64,000 nucleotides of DNA from an uncultured Dehalococcoidia bacterium (GCA_958296105.1 OY282441.1:3048773-3112772); one strand, 5' to 3'; numbered from the stretch's first letter, positions 16,540-25,631 are shown. Notes: generated by a model from the sequence alone, not told the origin. Made by a program: numbers and translations.

Positions 16540-16926
16540 ATGAAGTGGATTCTAGTCGGCTTACTGGCAATTGTCGTTGTCGGTTTACTGTTTGGAGTGT
16601 TGCGGATTGTTGTATTTTCAGTCGATCTGGTCAGAGCGTTCTGCGATCTGATCAATGTGTTGAATGCCGCTTTGAGTATCGCAGACGCAACGAATTCGTC
16701 AATAGTAGAAGCGATTAATGAGTTCCTAGAATCGGTCACTGACGACATGATTGCGGCATTGCCGGAGAGTTGGCATAATCCGGTCACGCTGCTAATGAGC
16801 GGAGCGCAAGCTCTGGTCAGCGCGGTCGGTGGAATTCTGGGCGCAATAATCGATGTGCCTCAGGCGATACTGGATGCGCTGTTGGGCGCTCTTGGCAAAG
16901 TAGTGGCGCTCTGCGTGGCGCGCTAG
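16540..16926 (+). CDS. Small hypothetical membrane-anchored protein
   Basis: 128 aa starting MKWILVGLLAIVVVGLLFGV: an N-terminal transmembrane segment (residues 3-25), then mostly helical residues with hydrophobic stretches near the C-terminus (GGILGAIIDVPQAILDALLGA). GAGGTAGGG is placed about 8 bases upstream, which favours this ATG over the in-frame ATG at 16519 that overlaps the previous gene. Base composition is visibly AT-richer than its neighbours, so it is probably a recent arrival between the 67-aa gene and the truncated 5S start. No family recognised. Confidence 0.6.
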   Translation: MKWILVGLLAIVVVGLLFGVLRIVVFSVDLVRAFCDLINVLNAALSIADATNSSIVEAINEFLESVTDDMIAALPESWHNPVTLLMSGAQALVSAVGGILGAIIDVPQAILDALLGALGKVVALCVAR

Positions 16927-16931
16927 AAAAC

Positions 16932-16981
16932 ATGACCACCCCTCTAAAACTCGGCGACACCACCTTTAGGGACGCTCATCA
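16932..16981 (+). pseudogene. Truncated 5' end of the 5S carboxyltransferase gene
   Basis: About 50 bases that encode MTTPLKLGDTTFRDAHQ, matching the first 17 residues of the intact gene at 18847 (MTNPLKLSDTTFRDAHQ) with about seven base changes. It then breaks into unrelated sequence and the second 141-bp repeat. The frame stays open to 17225 but encodes repeat translation only. Confidence 0.8.
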
Positions 16982-17012
16982 GTGGGTTACTCCATTCTGG
17001 AGGCGGCGGATA

Positions 17013-17153
17013 GGCGATAATAGCGGCGGTGGAAGCATTCTTGCAAGACGAGGCGGCGCGGCGGCAAGAGCCGACCACCACAATATCCGCGTGGCGCATG
17101 GCGGCGCGAGCCGGCGGCGAACGCGGCTTCGGATCCAGCCCCGCGTGGCGCGG
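17013..17153 (+). repeat. 141-bp direct repeat, copy 2 (decapitated copy of the 67-aa gene)
   Basis: Duplicate of 16373-16513 without the GTG start or the original stop. Together with the truncated 5S start just upstream, it shows that the junction between the 67-aa gene and the 5S gene was duplicated in tandem. Confidence 0.9.
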
Positions 17154-17192
17154 GATCGACGGGATCGGCTGAATCGACTGACAGGCGAAGCG

Positions 17193-17198
17193 TACAAT
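17193..17198 (+). promoter_or_regulatory. Candidate -10 box of the coiled-coil nuclease-like gene
   Basis: TACAAT 29 bases before the ATG at 17227, in the short gap after the repeat. No strong -35 match at 17 bases. Confidence 0.3.
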
Positions 17199-17226
17199 CC
17201 AACCCCAAGACACGGCGGGCGCTAAC

Positions 17227-18831
17227 ATGCAAAAGACACTCACGACCACCGGCGGCGCGACCAACGGAACCAACGGCGCGACTTCGGACGGCGGCGGCGC
17301 GCTCATGGAGCTGTCCCTCCACATAGCCGACCCGGAGCTTTACGGCGTTCTCTCCGAGTATGGCGAGGGACGCGAGCGACACGACTTCGCAGTCTCCGCG
17401 CTCAAGATAGGCGCGATAGCCCTCCGTCAGGCGCAGGGCAGGATAGACGCCGAGCGCGTCCGCCAAGAGGGAGACCGCTTCATCGAAAACATGGGACACG
17501 CCCTGGAGCTGCATCAGCGCGGCGTGACCGAGAAGATCAACAGCTGCCTTAAAGACTACTTCGACCCCAGCGGCGGACAGTTCAGCCAGAGGGTCGAGCG
17601 GCTCGTCGAAAACGACGGCGAGATCGAACGAATCATCCGCGCTCAGATAGGCGGCAGCGGCTCCGAGCTAGTCAAAACCCTCGATGCCCACGTCGGCGCG
17701 ACCAGCCCGCTGATGTCCGCGCTCGACCCGAAGGCGTCCGACGGCATCATCCTCACGCTGACCAAGTCCACCCAGGACACCCTCGAGACCCAGCGCGAAA
17801 TCATACTCAAGGAGTTCTCGCTGGACAACGGAGATGGCGCGCTCAGGCGTCTGGTCGGCGAGCTGAAGGAGTCTCACGGCAACCTCAAAGATGCACTCGA
17901 CAACCGCATCGAAACGGTCACGGGCGAGTTCTCGCTGGACAAGAAAGACTCCGCCCTGTCGCGCTTGGTAAACAGCGTCGACGAGGCGCAGGCGCGAATC
18001 AGCAGCGAATTCTCGCTGGACGAGGAAGGCTCCGCGCTCGCCAGAATGAGAAAGCAGCTTCTGGACGAAATCGAAATACAGCGCCAAGCCAGCGAAAAGT
18101 TCCAAGCCGGCTTCTTGACGTGGCAGGGGGAGATGCTCGCCAAGCTCGCCGAAATGACCGCGCGCAAAGAGGAATCCGAACGCTCCACGCGGCACGGACT
18201 GGTTTTCGAGGACGCCGTTTTCGACTTCATCCGAGCGCGCGGCGAAAACGCGGGCGACATCGTAGAGCGCACCGGAAACACCACCGGGCTTCTGCGCGGA
18301 AGGCGCGTGGGCGACGTGGTGATAACGCTCGGCGCCGAACACGCCGCCGCCGGCGCCAAGATCGTAGTAGAGGCGAAGCAAGACGCATCCTACACACTCG
18401 CCAAAGCGCTCGCAGAGCTGGACGAAGCCCGCCGAAATAGAGGCGCGGGCGTGGGCTTGTTCGTCTTCTCCGCCAGATCCGCCGCCGCCGCCAATATCCC
18501 CACCTTCGGACGCTATGGCGATGACGTAGTGGTAGTCTGGGACGCCGAAGACCCCGCGAGCGACGTAGCCTTCGCCGCCGGCCTGTCGGTTGTCAGGGCA
18601 GTCTCCGTGCAGGCGAAGAGCGGCGCGAACGAGCTGGAAGCCGACTTCGAGGCGATCGACAAGGCGATTGCCGAGATAGAGCGCGAAGCCCGCAAGCTGG
18701 ACGACATAACCAAGTCCTCCCAAGCCATAGAAAACCACGCCGGCAAGATATTAAACCACGCGCGCATCATGCGAAACGGGCTTGGCAGGCAGGTCGGCAT
18801 ACTTAACCAGCAGATAGCGGCGATCCGCTAA
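17227..18831 (+). CDS. Coiled-coil protein with a PD-(D/E)XK nuclease-like core
   Basis: A 534-aa cytoplasmic protein. Residues 1-330 are mostly helical and hold three repeats of an EFSLD...SAL.R motif (near 197, 237 and 262). Residues 325-450 look like a nuclease fold: HGLVFEDAVFDFI, then VGDVVITLG and about 15 residues later IVVEAKQD, giving the D...ExK pattern of restriction-like enzymes, followed by LFVFSARSA. A second coiled coil ends the protein. Related proteins are usually annotated as hypothetical. It sits inside the carboxyltransferase operon as an apparent insertion with its own possible promoter. Confidence 0.6.
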   Translation: MQKTLTTTGGATNGTNGATSDGGGALMELSLHIADPELYGVLSEYGEGRERHDFAVSALKIGAIALRQAQGRIDAERVRQEGDRFIENMGHALELHQRGVTEKINSCLKDYFDPSGGQFSQRVERLVENDGEIERIIRAQIGGSGSELVKTLDAHVGATSPLMSALDPKASDGIILTLTKSTQDTLETQREIILKEFSLDNGDGALRRLVGELKESHGNLKDALDNRIETVTGEFSLDKKDSALSRLVNSVDEAQARISSEFSLDEEGSALARMRKQLLDEIEIQRQASEKFQAGFLTWQGEMLAKLAEMTARKEESERSTRHGLVFEDAVFDFIRARGENAGDIVERTGNTTGLLRGRRVGDVVITLGAEHAAAGAKIVVEAKQDASYTLAKALAELDEARRNRGAGVGLFVFSARSAAAANIPTFGRYGDDVVVVWDAEDPASDVAFAAGLSVVRAVSVQAKSGANELEADFEAIDKAIAEIEREARKLDDITKSSQAIENHAGKILNHARIMRNGLGRQVGILNQQIAAIR

Positions 18832-18846
18832 CGCAGTCGAGATGAC

Positions 18847-20685
18847 ATGACCAATCCCCTAAAACTCAGCGACACCACCTTCAGAGACGCGCATCAGAGC
18901 CTGATGGCTACGCGCCTTCGCACAGAGGACATGGCGGCGCTGGCGGAGCGGATGGACTCTGTCGGCTTCCACTCTATGGAGGTGTGGGGCGGCGCGACTT
19001 TCGACGCCGCGACTCGCTTCCTCATGGAAGACCCTTGGGAGCGGCTCAGAACGCTCAAGAGCCTGCTGCCGAACACCCCCCTCTCCATGCTGCTGCGCGG
19101 ACAGTCGCTGGTCGGCTACCGCACCTACGCCGACGACGTGGTCGACGCATTCGTGGATCGCTCGGCAGAGAACGGCATAGACGTATTCAGAGTGTTCGAC
19201 GCCCTGAACTACGAGCCGAACCTCGAACGCGCGGCTTCGGCAGTCAAGCGCGCAGGCAGACACCTTCAGCTAACCATCTGCTACACCGTCACTGGCGAGG
19301 GGCGCATGGGCGGCCCCATATACAACCTCGACTACTACATGTCGAAGGCGCGCGCCCTGCGCGACATGGGCGCAGACAGCATCTGCATCAAGGACATGGG
19401 CGGCTTGCTCGCCCCATACGACGCCTACGATCTCGTCTCCGCCGTCAAGTCCGAGATCGACCTGCCCCTTCAGCTTCACTGCCACTACACCAGCGGCATG
19501 GCGTCCATGAGCGCGCTGAAGGCTGTCGAAGCCGGGCTGGACGTCTTGGACGTGTGCCTGGCCCCGCTCGCGCTCAGAACTTCCCAGCCGGCGGTCGAGC
19601 CTATCGCCGTGGCGCTCATGGGCGGCGAGCGCGACCCGGGCGTCGACATCGAAGCCATCCTCGACATAGGCGACGATCTGGAGGCAGTCCTCCCGAAGTA
19701 CGCCGAGCATATGCAGACCACACGCTCCGCGGTCATAGATGCCAGAGTGCTGAGCCACCAGATACCCGGCGGCATGGCGTCCAACATGACCTCCCAGCTC
19801 AGAGAAGCCGGAGCCATCGACCGCCTCGCAGAGGTGTTGGCAGAGATACCGAAGACACGCGCAGATCTCGGCTTCCCCCCGCTGGTGACGCCAATGAGCC
19901 AGATGGTCGGCGCGCAGGCGGTCAGCAACGTGCTGTTCGGACGCTACGCCTCCATGTCCGAACCCGTCAAGGAGTATCTCAGAGGCGGCTACGGCAAGCC
20001 CGTATCGCCGGTGAGCCAGGAGCTTGTAGACAAGCTGGCGGAAACGGACGGACAGGACGCTCCCCCCGCTCCCGATCGTCCGGGCGAGACGCTCGCCCCC
20101 GAGCTGGAAGCCGCCAGAGAAGCCGTATCCGATCTGACTTCCGACATAGACGACGCGCTCATCTACGCGCTCTACCCCCAGACAGGGGAGAGGTTCCTGC
20201 GGATAAAGCACGGCTTGGAGCGCCCCCCCGATCCTGCCGCCCCCAGCGCGCCCGCGCCCCAGCCTGAGCAAGCGCCCAGCGACGCGCCGCCCAGAAGCAC
20301 GCGCGCCCGCCGCTTCAACGTATTCGTGGGCGGCAGGTTCTTCGAGGTGGAAGTCGATCCGGTCGGAGGCCCTGCGCTCTCTGGCCCCCCGTCCCCGCCG
20401 TCCGCCCCTCCCCTCGCCCAAGCCGCCGCGCCGCCGAGCCGCGCCGCCGAGCCTGCGCAGGGTCAGGTCGCCGTCCCCGCGCCCATGCCCGGCATACTCG
20501 TCAGCTTGGCAGTCTCCGTTGGCGACGAAGTGAAGACGGGCGATCCGCTGCTCGTTCTCGAAGCCATGAAGATGCAGAACACCATCCCATCGCCCGCGGA
20601 TGGCGCGGTCGAGTCCCTCCCCGTGCCGCCCGGCGCGCAGGTGATGAGAGAGCAGACACTCGCCGTAATAAAGACCGAAGGCTAA
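18847..20685 (+). CDS. Carboxyltransferase 5S-type domain fused to a biotin carrier domain (pyruvate carboxylase B / oxaloacetate decarboxylase alpha-like)
   Basis: 612 aa. Residues 1-400 are the TIM-barrel carboxyltransferase: DTTFRDAHQS (9-18), the CIKDMGG motif with the Lys that becomes carboxylated (about 179-185) and the metal-binding HCHYTSG (about 210-216). After a long Pro/Ala linker, residues 540-612 are a biotinyl domain with EAMKMQN (Lys near 576). The protein moves carboxyl between pyruvate/oxaloacetate and biotin. With the 12S-like protein upstream this fits a transcarboxylase linking oxaloacetate and methylmalonyl-CoA, or a pyruvate carboxylase B subunit. IDH and MDH follow. Confidence 0.88.
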   Translation: MTNPLKLSDTTFRDAHQSLMATRLRTEDMAALAERMDSVGFHSMEVWGGATFDAATRFLMEDPWERLRTLKSLLPNTPLSMLLRGQSLVGYRTYADDVVDAFVDRSAENGIDVFRVFDALNYEPNLERAASAVKRAGRHLQLTICYTVTGEGRMGGPIYNLDYYMSKARALRDMGADSICIKDMGGLLAPYDAYDLVSAVKSEIDLPLQLHCHYTSGMASMSALKAVEAGLDVLDVCLAPLALRTSQPAVEPIAVALMGGERDPGVDIEAILDIGDDLEAVLPKYAEHMQTTRSAVIDARVLSHQIPGGMASNMTSQLREAGAIDRLAEVLAEIPKTRADLGFPPLVTPMSQMVGAQAVSNVLFGRYASMSEPVKEYLRGGYGKPVSPVSQELVDKLAETDGQDAPPAPDRPGETLAPELEAAREAVSDLTSDIDDALIYALYPQTGERFLRIKHGLERPPDPAAPSAPAPQPEQAPSDAPPRSTRARRFNVFVGGRFFEVEVDPVGGPALSGPPSPPSAPPLAQAAAPPSRAAEPAQGQVAVPAPMPGILVSLAVSVGDEVKTGDPLLVLEAMKMQNTIPSPADGAVESLPVPPGAQVMREQTLAVIKTEG

Positions 20686-20713
20686 CCACCCACCAACACG
20701 AAAGGAGCCGACA

Positions 20714-21922
20714 GTGGCTGACAACCAGATCATAGAGGCAGCCAAAGAGCATTACGGGCAGGTCGTCGCCCAGCAGCTGGAGCGAGTCGAACGCTTGAAG
20801 AACGAGCCTGACTGGGTGGACTATTCCAGCGTGTCCCCAATCGTGATTGGTATGCTCGGCGGCGACGGAATCGGCCCCATGATCAGCGCGGAGACCCAGA
20901 CCGTGCTGGAGCATCTGCTCAGAGGCGAGGTCGACTCCGGCAAGGTCGAGTTCAGGGTGATCGACGGACTGACCATCGAGAACCGCGCCGAGCATATGCA
21001 GTCCATCCCGGATGACGTTCTCGCCGAGATCAAGCAGTGCCACGTAACGCTCAAAGGCCCCACGCACACGCCGGAGCGCGGCGACGGCTGGCCCAATCTG
21101 GAGAGCGCCAACGTAGCCATGCGAAAGGAGCTCGACCTGTTCGCCAACATCCGGCCGGTGCGCATTCCCGCCGAGGGCATCGACTGGACGTTCTTCCGCG
21201 AGAACACGGAGGACATGTACGCCGTCGGCAGCCAGGGGCTGAACGTCACCGAGGATCTGGCGATGGACTTTCGCGTCATCACCACGCAGGGATCGCGCCG
21301 AATCATAGACGCCGCCTTCGCGCACGCCCAGAGAACGGGCAGGGATCGCGTGACCATCGTCACCAAGGCGAACATCGTCAAGACCACAGACGGCAAGTTC
21401 TTGGACATCGCGCGCGAGGTGTCCGAAAACTATCCCAGCATCGAGTGGGACGGCTGGTACATAGACATAATGACCGCCGCGCTCATCAACCCCGCGCGCC
21501 AGAAAGACTTCCAGGTTCTGGCGCTGCCCAACCTGTACGGCGACATCCTCACCGACGAGGCGGCGCAGATTCAGGGCGGAGTCGGCACCGCCGGCAGCGC
21601 CAACGTGGGCAAGCGCTACGCCATGTTCGAGGCGATTCACGGCAGCGCGCCCAGAATGGTCAGGACGGGACGCGCCCACTTCGCCGACCCAAGCTCGCTC
21701 CTGCGCGCAGGCGCGATGATGCTGGAGCATATCGGCTACGCCGACATCGGCGCGCGCCTGCACAAGGCTATCGACGTCTGCGGCCAGTACGAGCGCAAGA
21801 TCGTCATGACGGGCAGAGACACCGGAGCCACCAGCGCGCAGTTCGGCCAGTACCTCATGGACACGGTCGCCGACCCAGCTCTGGACGAGCGCTGGCAGGA
21901 GTACGTGGCAGCCACGGGATAA
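20714..21922 (+). CDS. Isocitrate/isopropylmalate dehydrogenase family; probably NAD(P)-dependent isocitrate dehydrogenase
   Basis: 402 aa, GTG start with AAAGGAG 7 bases upstream. Shows the family motifs: IGMLGGDGIGPMI (about 46-58), substrate-site stretch RKELDLFANIRPVR (140-153), FRENTEDMYA (162-171), the YIDIMTAALI region with the catalytic Asp, NLYGDILTDEAAQIQGG (about 275-291) and EAIHGSAP. Residues suggest isocitrate rather than isopropylmalate because of the operon: 28 bases after the biotin carboxyltransferase and 9 bases before malate dehydrogenase. Cofactor choice not determined. Confidence 0.85.
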   Translation: MADNQIIEAAKEHYGQVVAQQLERVERLKNEPDWVDYSSVSPIVIGMLGGDGIGPMISAETQTVLEHLLRGEVDSGKVEFRVIDGLTIENRAEHMQSIPDDVLAEIKQCHVTLKGPTHTPERGDGWPNLESANVAMRKELDLFANIRPVRIPAEGIDWTFFRENTEDMYAVGSQGLNVTEDLAMDFRVITTQGSRRIIDAAFAHAQRTGRDRVTIVTKANIVKTTDGKFLDIAREVSENYPSIEWDGWYIDIMTAALINPARQKDFQVLALPNLYGDILTDEAAQIQGGVGTAGSANVGKRYAMFEAIHGSAPRMVRTGRAHFADPSSLLRAGAMMLEHIGYADIGARLHKAIDVCGQYERKIVMTGRDTGATSAQFGQYLMDTVADPALDERWQEYVAATG

Positions 21923-21931
21923 GGAGCCAAG

Positions 21932-22873
21932 ATGCCCAGAAGCAAAGTAACCATCGTGGGCGCGGGGAACGTCGGAGCCACCGCCGCCCAGAGAATCTTC
22001 GACCGCGGCTACGCCGACGTGGTCTTGGTCGACATCGTCGAGGGCTTGCCGCAGGGCAAGGCGCTCGACATGCTCGAATCCGGCCCCGTTCTCGGCTCTG
22101 ACGCCAAAGTCACCGGAACCAACGACTACGCCGATACCGCAGGCTCGGATGTAGTCGTCATCACCTCCGGCGTAGCGCGCAGGCCCGGCATGAGCCGCGA
22201 CGACCTCCTGCTGACCAACATGAACATCGTAACGTCAGTGACTCGCTCGGTCGTGAATCACTCCCCCGATTCGATCCTCGTGATCGTCACCAACCCGCTG
22301 GACGCCATGGCTCAGCGAGCGTTCCAAGTCAGCGGATTCCCCAAGCGGCGCGTGGTCGGCATGGCGGGGATTCTCGACACCGCAAGATTCAGAACGTTCT
22401 TGGCAGAAGAGCTTGGCGTATCCGTCAACTCCGTGGAGGCATACGTGCTTGGCGGACACGGCGACACCATGGTTCCCGTCACCGCAAGCACCACAGCGGG
22501 CGGACGCCCGATCACTCAGGTACTGCCGCAGGATCGCATAGACGCCATCATCCAGCGCACGCAGGACGGCGGCGCGGAGATCGTCAACCTTCTCAAGACC
22601 GGAAGCGCCTACTACGCCCCCTCTGCCGCCATCGCCCAGATGGTCGAGGCTGTCCTGCTCGACAGACAGGAGATACTGCCATGCACCGCCTATCTCGAAG
22701 GCGAGTACGGCATAGACGGCCTGTACGTCGGCGTGCCTGTCAGACTCGGAGCCAGCGGAGTCGAGGAGGTCATCGAGTTCGACCTGACCGATGCCGAGCG
22801 AGAGGCGCTTCGCCACTCTGCCGACGCCGTGCGCGAGCTGGTCGATGTGATGGCGCAAGACAGCCAGAGCTGA
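21932..22873 (+). CDS. mdh: Malate dehydrogenase
   Basis: 313 aa, lactate/malate dehydrogenase superfamily, LDH-like MDH type. NAD motif VGAGNVGA (9-16) with Asp34 after beta-2, substrate-specificity loop [10 protein letters not shown] with Arg84 and Arg89, Asn121, Asp149-Arg152, and catalytic His176 in GGHGDTMVP. The Arg at the Arg84 position favours malate over lactate. AAGGAG precedes the ATG. End of the 12S-5S-IDH-MDH operon; oxaloacetate is the shared metabolite with the carboxyltransferase. Confidence 0.93.
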   Translation: MPRSKVTIVGAGNVGATAAQRIFDRGYADVVLVDIVEGLPQGKALDMLESGPVLGSDAKVTGTNDYADTAGSDVVVITSGVARRPGMSRDDLLLTNMNIVTSVTRSVVNHSPDSILVIVTNPLDAMAQRAFQVSGFPKRRVVGMAGILDTARFRTFLAEELGVSVNSVEAYVLGGHGDTMVPVTASTTAGGRPITQVLPQDRIDAIIQRTQDGGAEIVNLLKTGSAYYAPSAAIAQMVEAVLLDRQEILPCTAYLEGEYGIDGLYVGVPVRLGASGVEEVIEFDLTDAEREALRHSADAVRELVDVMAQDSQS

Positions 22874-22874
22874 C

Positions 22875-22902
22875 CTCTCTACACCCGATCGGCTGTAGAG
22901 AG
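22875..22902 (+). terminator. Hairpin after mdh
   Basis: Perfect 9-bp inverted repeat ctctctaca/tgtagagag with a 10-base loop, beginning two bases after the mdh stop. There is no clear U-tract, so factor-independent termination is only probable. Confidence 0.5.
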
Positions 22903-22914
22903 CGACTGTAAAGA

Positions 22915-23015
22915 CAGACGGGCGGCTCCGGTAAATCGCAGCGCACACCCTCACGCCCGCAGAGCAGATGGCGGCGCAGAGCAGATGGCGATTGTAGCGA
23001 GAGACCGCCCGTCTG
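22915..23015. repeat. Long-range inverted repeat upstream of the enolase-superfamily gene
   Basis: cagacgggcgg (22915-22925) is matched by ccgcccgtctg (23005-23015), an 11-bp perfect inverted repeat with about 79 bases between, inside the 172-base gap. The interior has two copies of gcagagcagatggcg. An alternating ttatatatatatag lies just before the ribosome-binding site. It may be an RNA leader structure or an operator; nothing here identifies a known riboswitch. Confidence 0.5.
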
Positions 23016-23045
23016 CGTTCCTTATATATATATAGAGGAAGACCA

Positions 23046-24137
23046 ATGAAGATCGTGTCATTCGAGACAGGCGCAGTATCCCTTCCAAGAGAGGAGGGAC
23101 CGCTTTCAGGAGGTCCTCCCGGCGGCATCGCCGCCAACTTCGTCACCCTAAAGCTGCGCGCGGACGACGGCACAGAGGGCATTGGATACGCCGGCTTCGC
23201 CTCCTCCCCGATGCTTAAGGCGCTCGAGGCAGCGCTCGACGGGCTTGCCGAGCAGACCATCGGCTGCGACCCCATGATGGTCGAACAGATCGGCGCCAGA
23301 CTGCTGGCGCTTGGCGGCGGCGGCTCTCCGGCGGGTCTCGTAACCAGATCCGTGTCCGCCATAGATGTCGCGCTCTGGGACATGCGCGGCAAGGCGCTGG
23401 GCCAGCCCGTCTATCGGCTGCTCGGCGGCTTCGCCGACCGCGTCCCCACCTACGCCAGCGGCCACCTGTGGCGCACTTACGATCTTGACATGCTCGCCAA
23501 GACAGGCTCCGATCTGGTCGAACAGGGCTTCACCGCCATGAAGTTCAGGATGGGCGGCGAGAATACAGACGCGCGCGAGATCGAGCGGATGAAGACCATG
23601 CGCGAGGCGGTGGGCGATCAGGTCGATCTCATGGTGGATATCAACCAGGGCTGGGATATCAACACAGCCATAAGGATAGGCAGACTGATGACGGACTTCG
23701 GCTTGTACTGGCTGGAAGACCCAATACATCATCAGGACTATGTCGGGTACGCCAGAATAGCCGACGCCCTCGATACCCCAATCGCCACCGGCGAGTACCA
23801 CTACGGCATGATTCCGTTCCGACACATGCTGGAACATCGGTCTGTGGACATCGTGATGGTAGATCTGCTCAGAGTGGGCGGGCTGACCGGATTTATGAAG
23901 GTGGCGCACATGGCGGAGATATACAACCTGCCAGTCGTCAGCCATCTGGCGACGGAGGTTCTCGCCCACGCCATAGCCGCCGCCCCCAACGGGCTGATCG
24001 TCGAGCATATGCCCTGGACGTTCGGGATGTTCACCGAGCAACCGACTGTGGAAGACGGCATGATCGTCTTGCCGCAGTCCCCCGGTCTGGGAGTCGAGTT
24101 CGACGAAGACAGGCTGAAGGCTTACGCGCTGGGCTAG
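23046..24137 (+). CDS. Mandelate racemase / muconate lactonizing enzyme family protein (enolase superfamily)
   Basis: 363 aa. N-terminal capping domain (1-125) followed by the barrel. Metal ligands are visible as VDINQGW (Asp, about 198), WLEDPI (Glu, about 224) and ATGEYHYG (Glu, about 250). The acid/base candidates are AMKFRMG (Lys near 165, the second position of the KxK motif is Arg) and VVSHLATE (His near 299). That layout is the mandelate-racemase subgroup, which acts on sugar acids or hydroxy acids. GAGGAAG lies 5 bases before the ATG. Stands alone between hairpin-rich flanks; exact substrate unknown. Confidence 0.87.
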   Translation: MKIVSFETGAVSLPREEGPLSGGPPGGIAANFVTLKLRADDGTEGIGYAGFASSPMLKALEAALDGLAEQTIGCDPMMVEQIGARLLALGGGGSPAGLVTRSVSAIDVALWDMRGKALGQPVYRLLGGFADRVPTYASGHLWRTYDLDMLAKTGSDLVEQGFTAMKFRMGGENTDAREIERMKTMREAVGDQVDLMVDINQGWDINTAIRIGRLMTDFGLYWLEDPIHHQDYVGYARIADALDTPIATGEYHYGMIPFRHMLEHRSVDIVMVDLLRVGGLTGFMKVAHMAEIYNLPVVSHLATEVLAHAIAAAPNGLIVEHMPWTFGMFTEQPTVEDGMIVLPQSPGLGVEFDEDRLKAYALG

Positions 24138-24264
24138 CCCCGCGTCCGCTCGAAGACGGAGCGGAGGCGATTCTATCCAGCTCCCCAGCCGTGACGCTCG
24201 CAAAGAACGCCTTGCGCTCGCTGCGTCGTCCAGTCCTCCGCTGCGTCCGAGCGCGGCGTCAGCC

Positions 24265-24732
24265 CTAACCCGTCCTCCACTCCGCGAATGCGTCGCCGAT
24301 GTCGCCCCTCTCGGCTATCTCCACCAGCTCCAGAGCGAACGTCAGCGTTCTGCCGGCGAGCGGGTGGTTCGCGTCCAGCGATGCCACGCCGTCCCTGATT
24401 TGCACTACCGAGAAGCGCAGCTGCTCCCCGTCGGCGTCTCTGCCGACGAGCGTCGATCCCACCTCCACCCCCGGCGGCAGGTTGGCTGTCTTCTGTTCCA
24501 GCGTCATGTCCGGGTTGTACGGCCCGTATGCTTGGCTCGGCGGAATGTCCACCGTCTTCTTCTCCCCCGGCTCCATGCCTATGACCGCACTCTCGAACCC
24601 CGCCACCACCTGCCTGGCGCCCACCGTGAACTCCAGCGGCTCGCCGCGCAGATAAGACGAGTCGAAGCGTTCCCCTTCGGTGACGCCTTCGTAGTGAACT
24701 CGCACCACGTCGCCCAGCCGGACACCTTCCAT
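24265..24732 (-). CDS. FKBP-type peptidyl-prolyl cis-trans isomerase (SlyD-like)
   Basis: 155 aa starting at the ATG at 24732 with GGAGGGG upstream. The FKBP half-domains flank an inserted-flap region: VRVHYEGVTEGERFDSSY and PLEFTVGARQVVAGFESAVIGM (first 55 residues), PPSQAYGPYNPDM (about 67-79), and the returning strand DANHPLAGRTLTFALELVEI (about 121-140). This architecture is SlyD, a cytoplasmic folding helper; the His-rich metal-binding tail of enterobacterial SlyD is absent. Starts two bases after the preceding gene's stop, so the two are cotranscribed. Confidence 0.9.
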   Translation of the reverse strand: MEGVRLGDVVRVHYEGVTEGERFDSSYLRGEPLEFTVGARQVVAGFESAVIGMEPGEKKTVDIPPSQAYGPYNPDMTLEQKTANLPPGVEVGSTLVGRDADGEQLRFSVVQIRDGVASLDANHPLAGRTLTFALELVEIAERGDIGDAFAEWRTG

Positions 24733-24734
24733 AT

Positions 24735-25631
24735 CTAGCCCCTCCGCGATTCGCCTTCCGAGATACGCCTGTCCATCTTCTGGTACTCCTCGTACCCGAT
24801 GAGGTCGTACAGCTCGGCCCTGCTCTGCATCCGATCCAGCATATGCACTTGCGTTCCGCTTGCGAGGACGTCGGACATCGCATCGCGCATCGCGTTGGCG
24901 GCGACTCTCAGCGATGTCACGGGAAAGATTACCAGATCGTAGCCGAGCGACTGGAACTCGCCCACACTCAGATACGGCGTCTTGCCGAACTCGGTCATGT
25001 TCGCCAGCAGCGCCCCCGGCGTCTCCTCCGCGTACAGACGGAACTCCTCGGCCGACTCCAGCGCCTCCGGGAAGACGATGTCCGCGCCCGCCTCCCTGTA
25101 CGCCCGACCGCGCCTGATCGCCGCGTCCATGCCCAGCGTCGCCTTGGCGTCCGTGCGCGCTACCAGCAGCGCGGACGACCGCGCCTCCGCCGCCGCGCGC
25201 AGCTTGGCGCAGAACTCCCCTTCGCTCACAACCTGCTTGCCGTCCAGATGGCCGCACCTCTTGGGCATGACCTGATCTTCTATCTGGATAGCCGCCGCGC
25301 CCGCGCCCTCCAGCTCCGACACGGCGCGGTATGCGCTCAGCGCGCCTCCGAACCCCGTGTCCGCGTCCACCACCAGCGGCAGACTGGTTGCCCTCGTCAC
25401 CCACCGCACCGCCGAAACCAGCTCGCCCAGCGTGAACAGCCCGATGTCGGGAATCCCCAGACTTGCGGAGAATGCGGCGCCCGAGAAGTACAGCGCCTCG
25501 AATCCGACCCGCTCGGCTATGAGCGCCGACATCGGATCGAACACGCCCGCCACCGGCGTGGATTCGTCCCTGTCCATCAGCCGCCTGAGCGCGTCCGCCC
25601 CCGCGCCGCTCTTTCCGATGCCCCAGTTCAT
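24735..25631 (-). CDS. Isocitrate lyase / PEP mutase family protein (methylisocitrate-lyase-like)
   Basis: 298 aa TIM barrel. GVFDPMSALIAERVGFEALYFSG (start, in part), PLVVDADTGFGG (Mg-binding Asp residues, about 85-96), IEDQVMPKRCGHLDGK (catalytic Cys in the PKRCGH motif, about 120-130) and LLVARTDA (about 155) are the PrpB/oxaloacetate-hydrolase-group landmarks. PrpB splits 2-methylisocitrate in propionate oxidation; carboxyvinyl-carboxyphosphonate and 2,3-dimethylmalate relatives share these motifs, so substrate is left open. The ATG at 25631 is used; the 5' coding end is duplicated just upstream. Confidence 0.83.
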   Translation of the reverse strand: MNWGIGKSGAGADALRRLMDRDESTPVAGVFDPMSALIAERVGFEALYFSGAAFSASLGIPDIGLFTLGELVSAVRWVTRATSLPLVVDADTGFGGALSAYRAVSELEGAGAAAIQIEDQVMPKRCGHLDGKQVVSEGEFCAKLRAAAEARSSALLVARTDAKATLGMDAAIRRGRAYREAGADIVFPEALESAEEFRLYAEETPGALLANMTEFGKTPYLSVGEFQSLGYDLVIFPVTSLRVAANAMRDAMSDVLASGTQVHMLDRMQSRAELYDLIGYEEYQKMDRRISEGESRRG

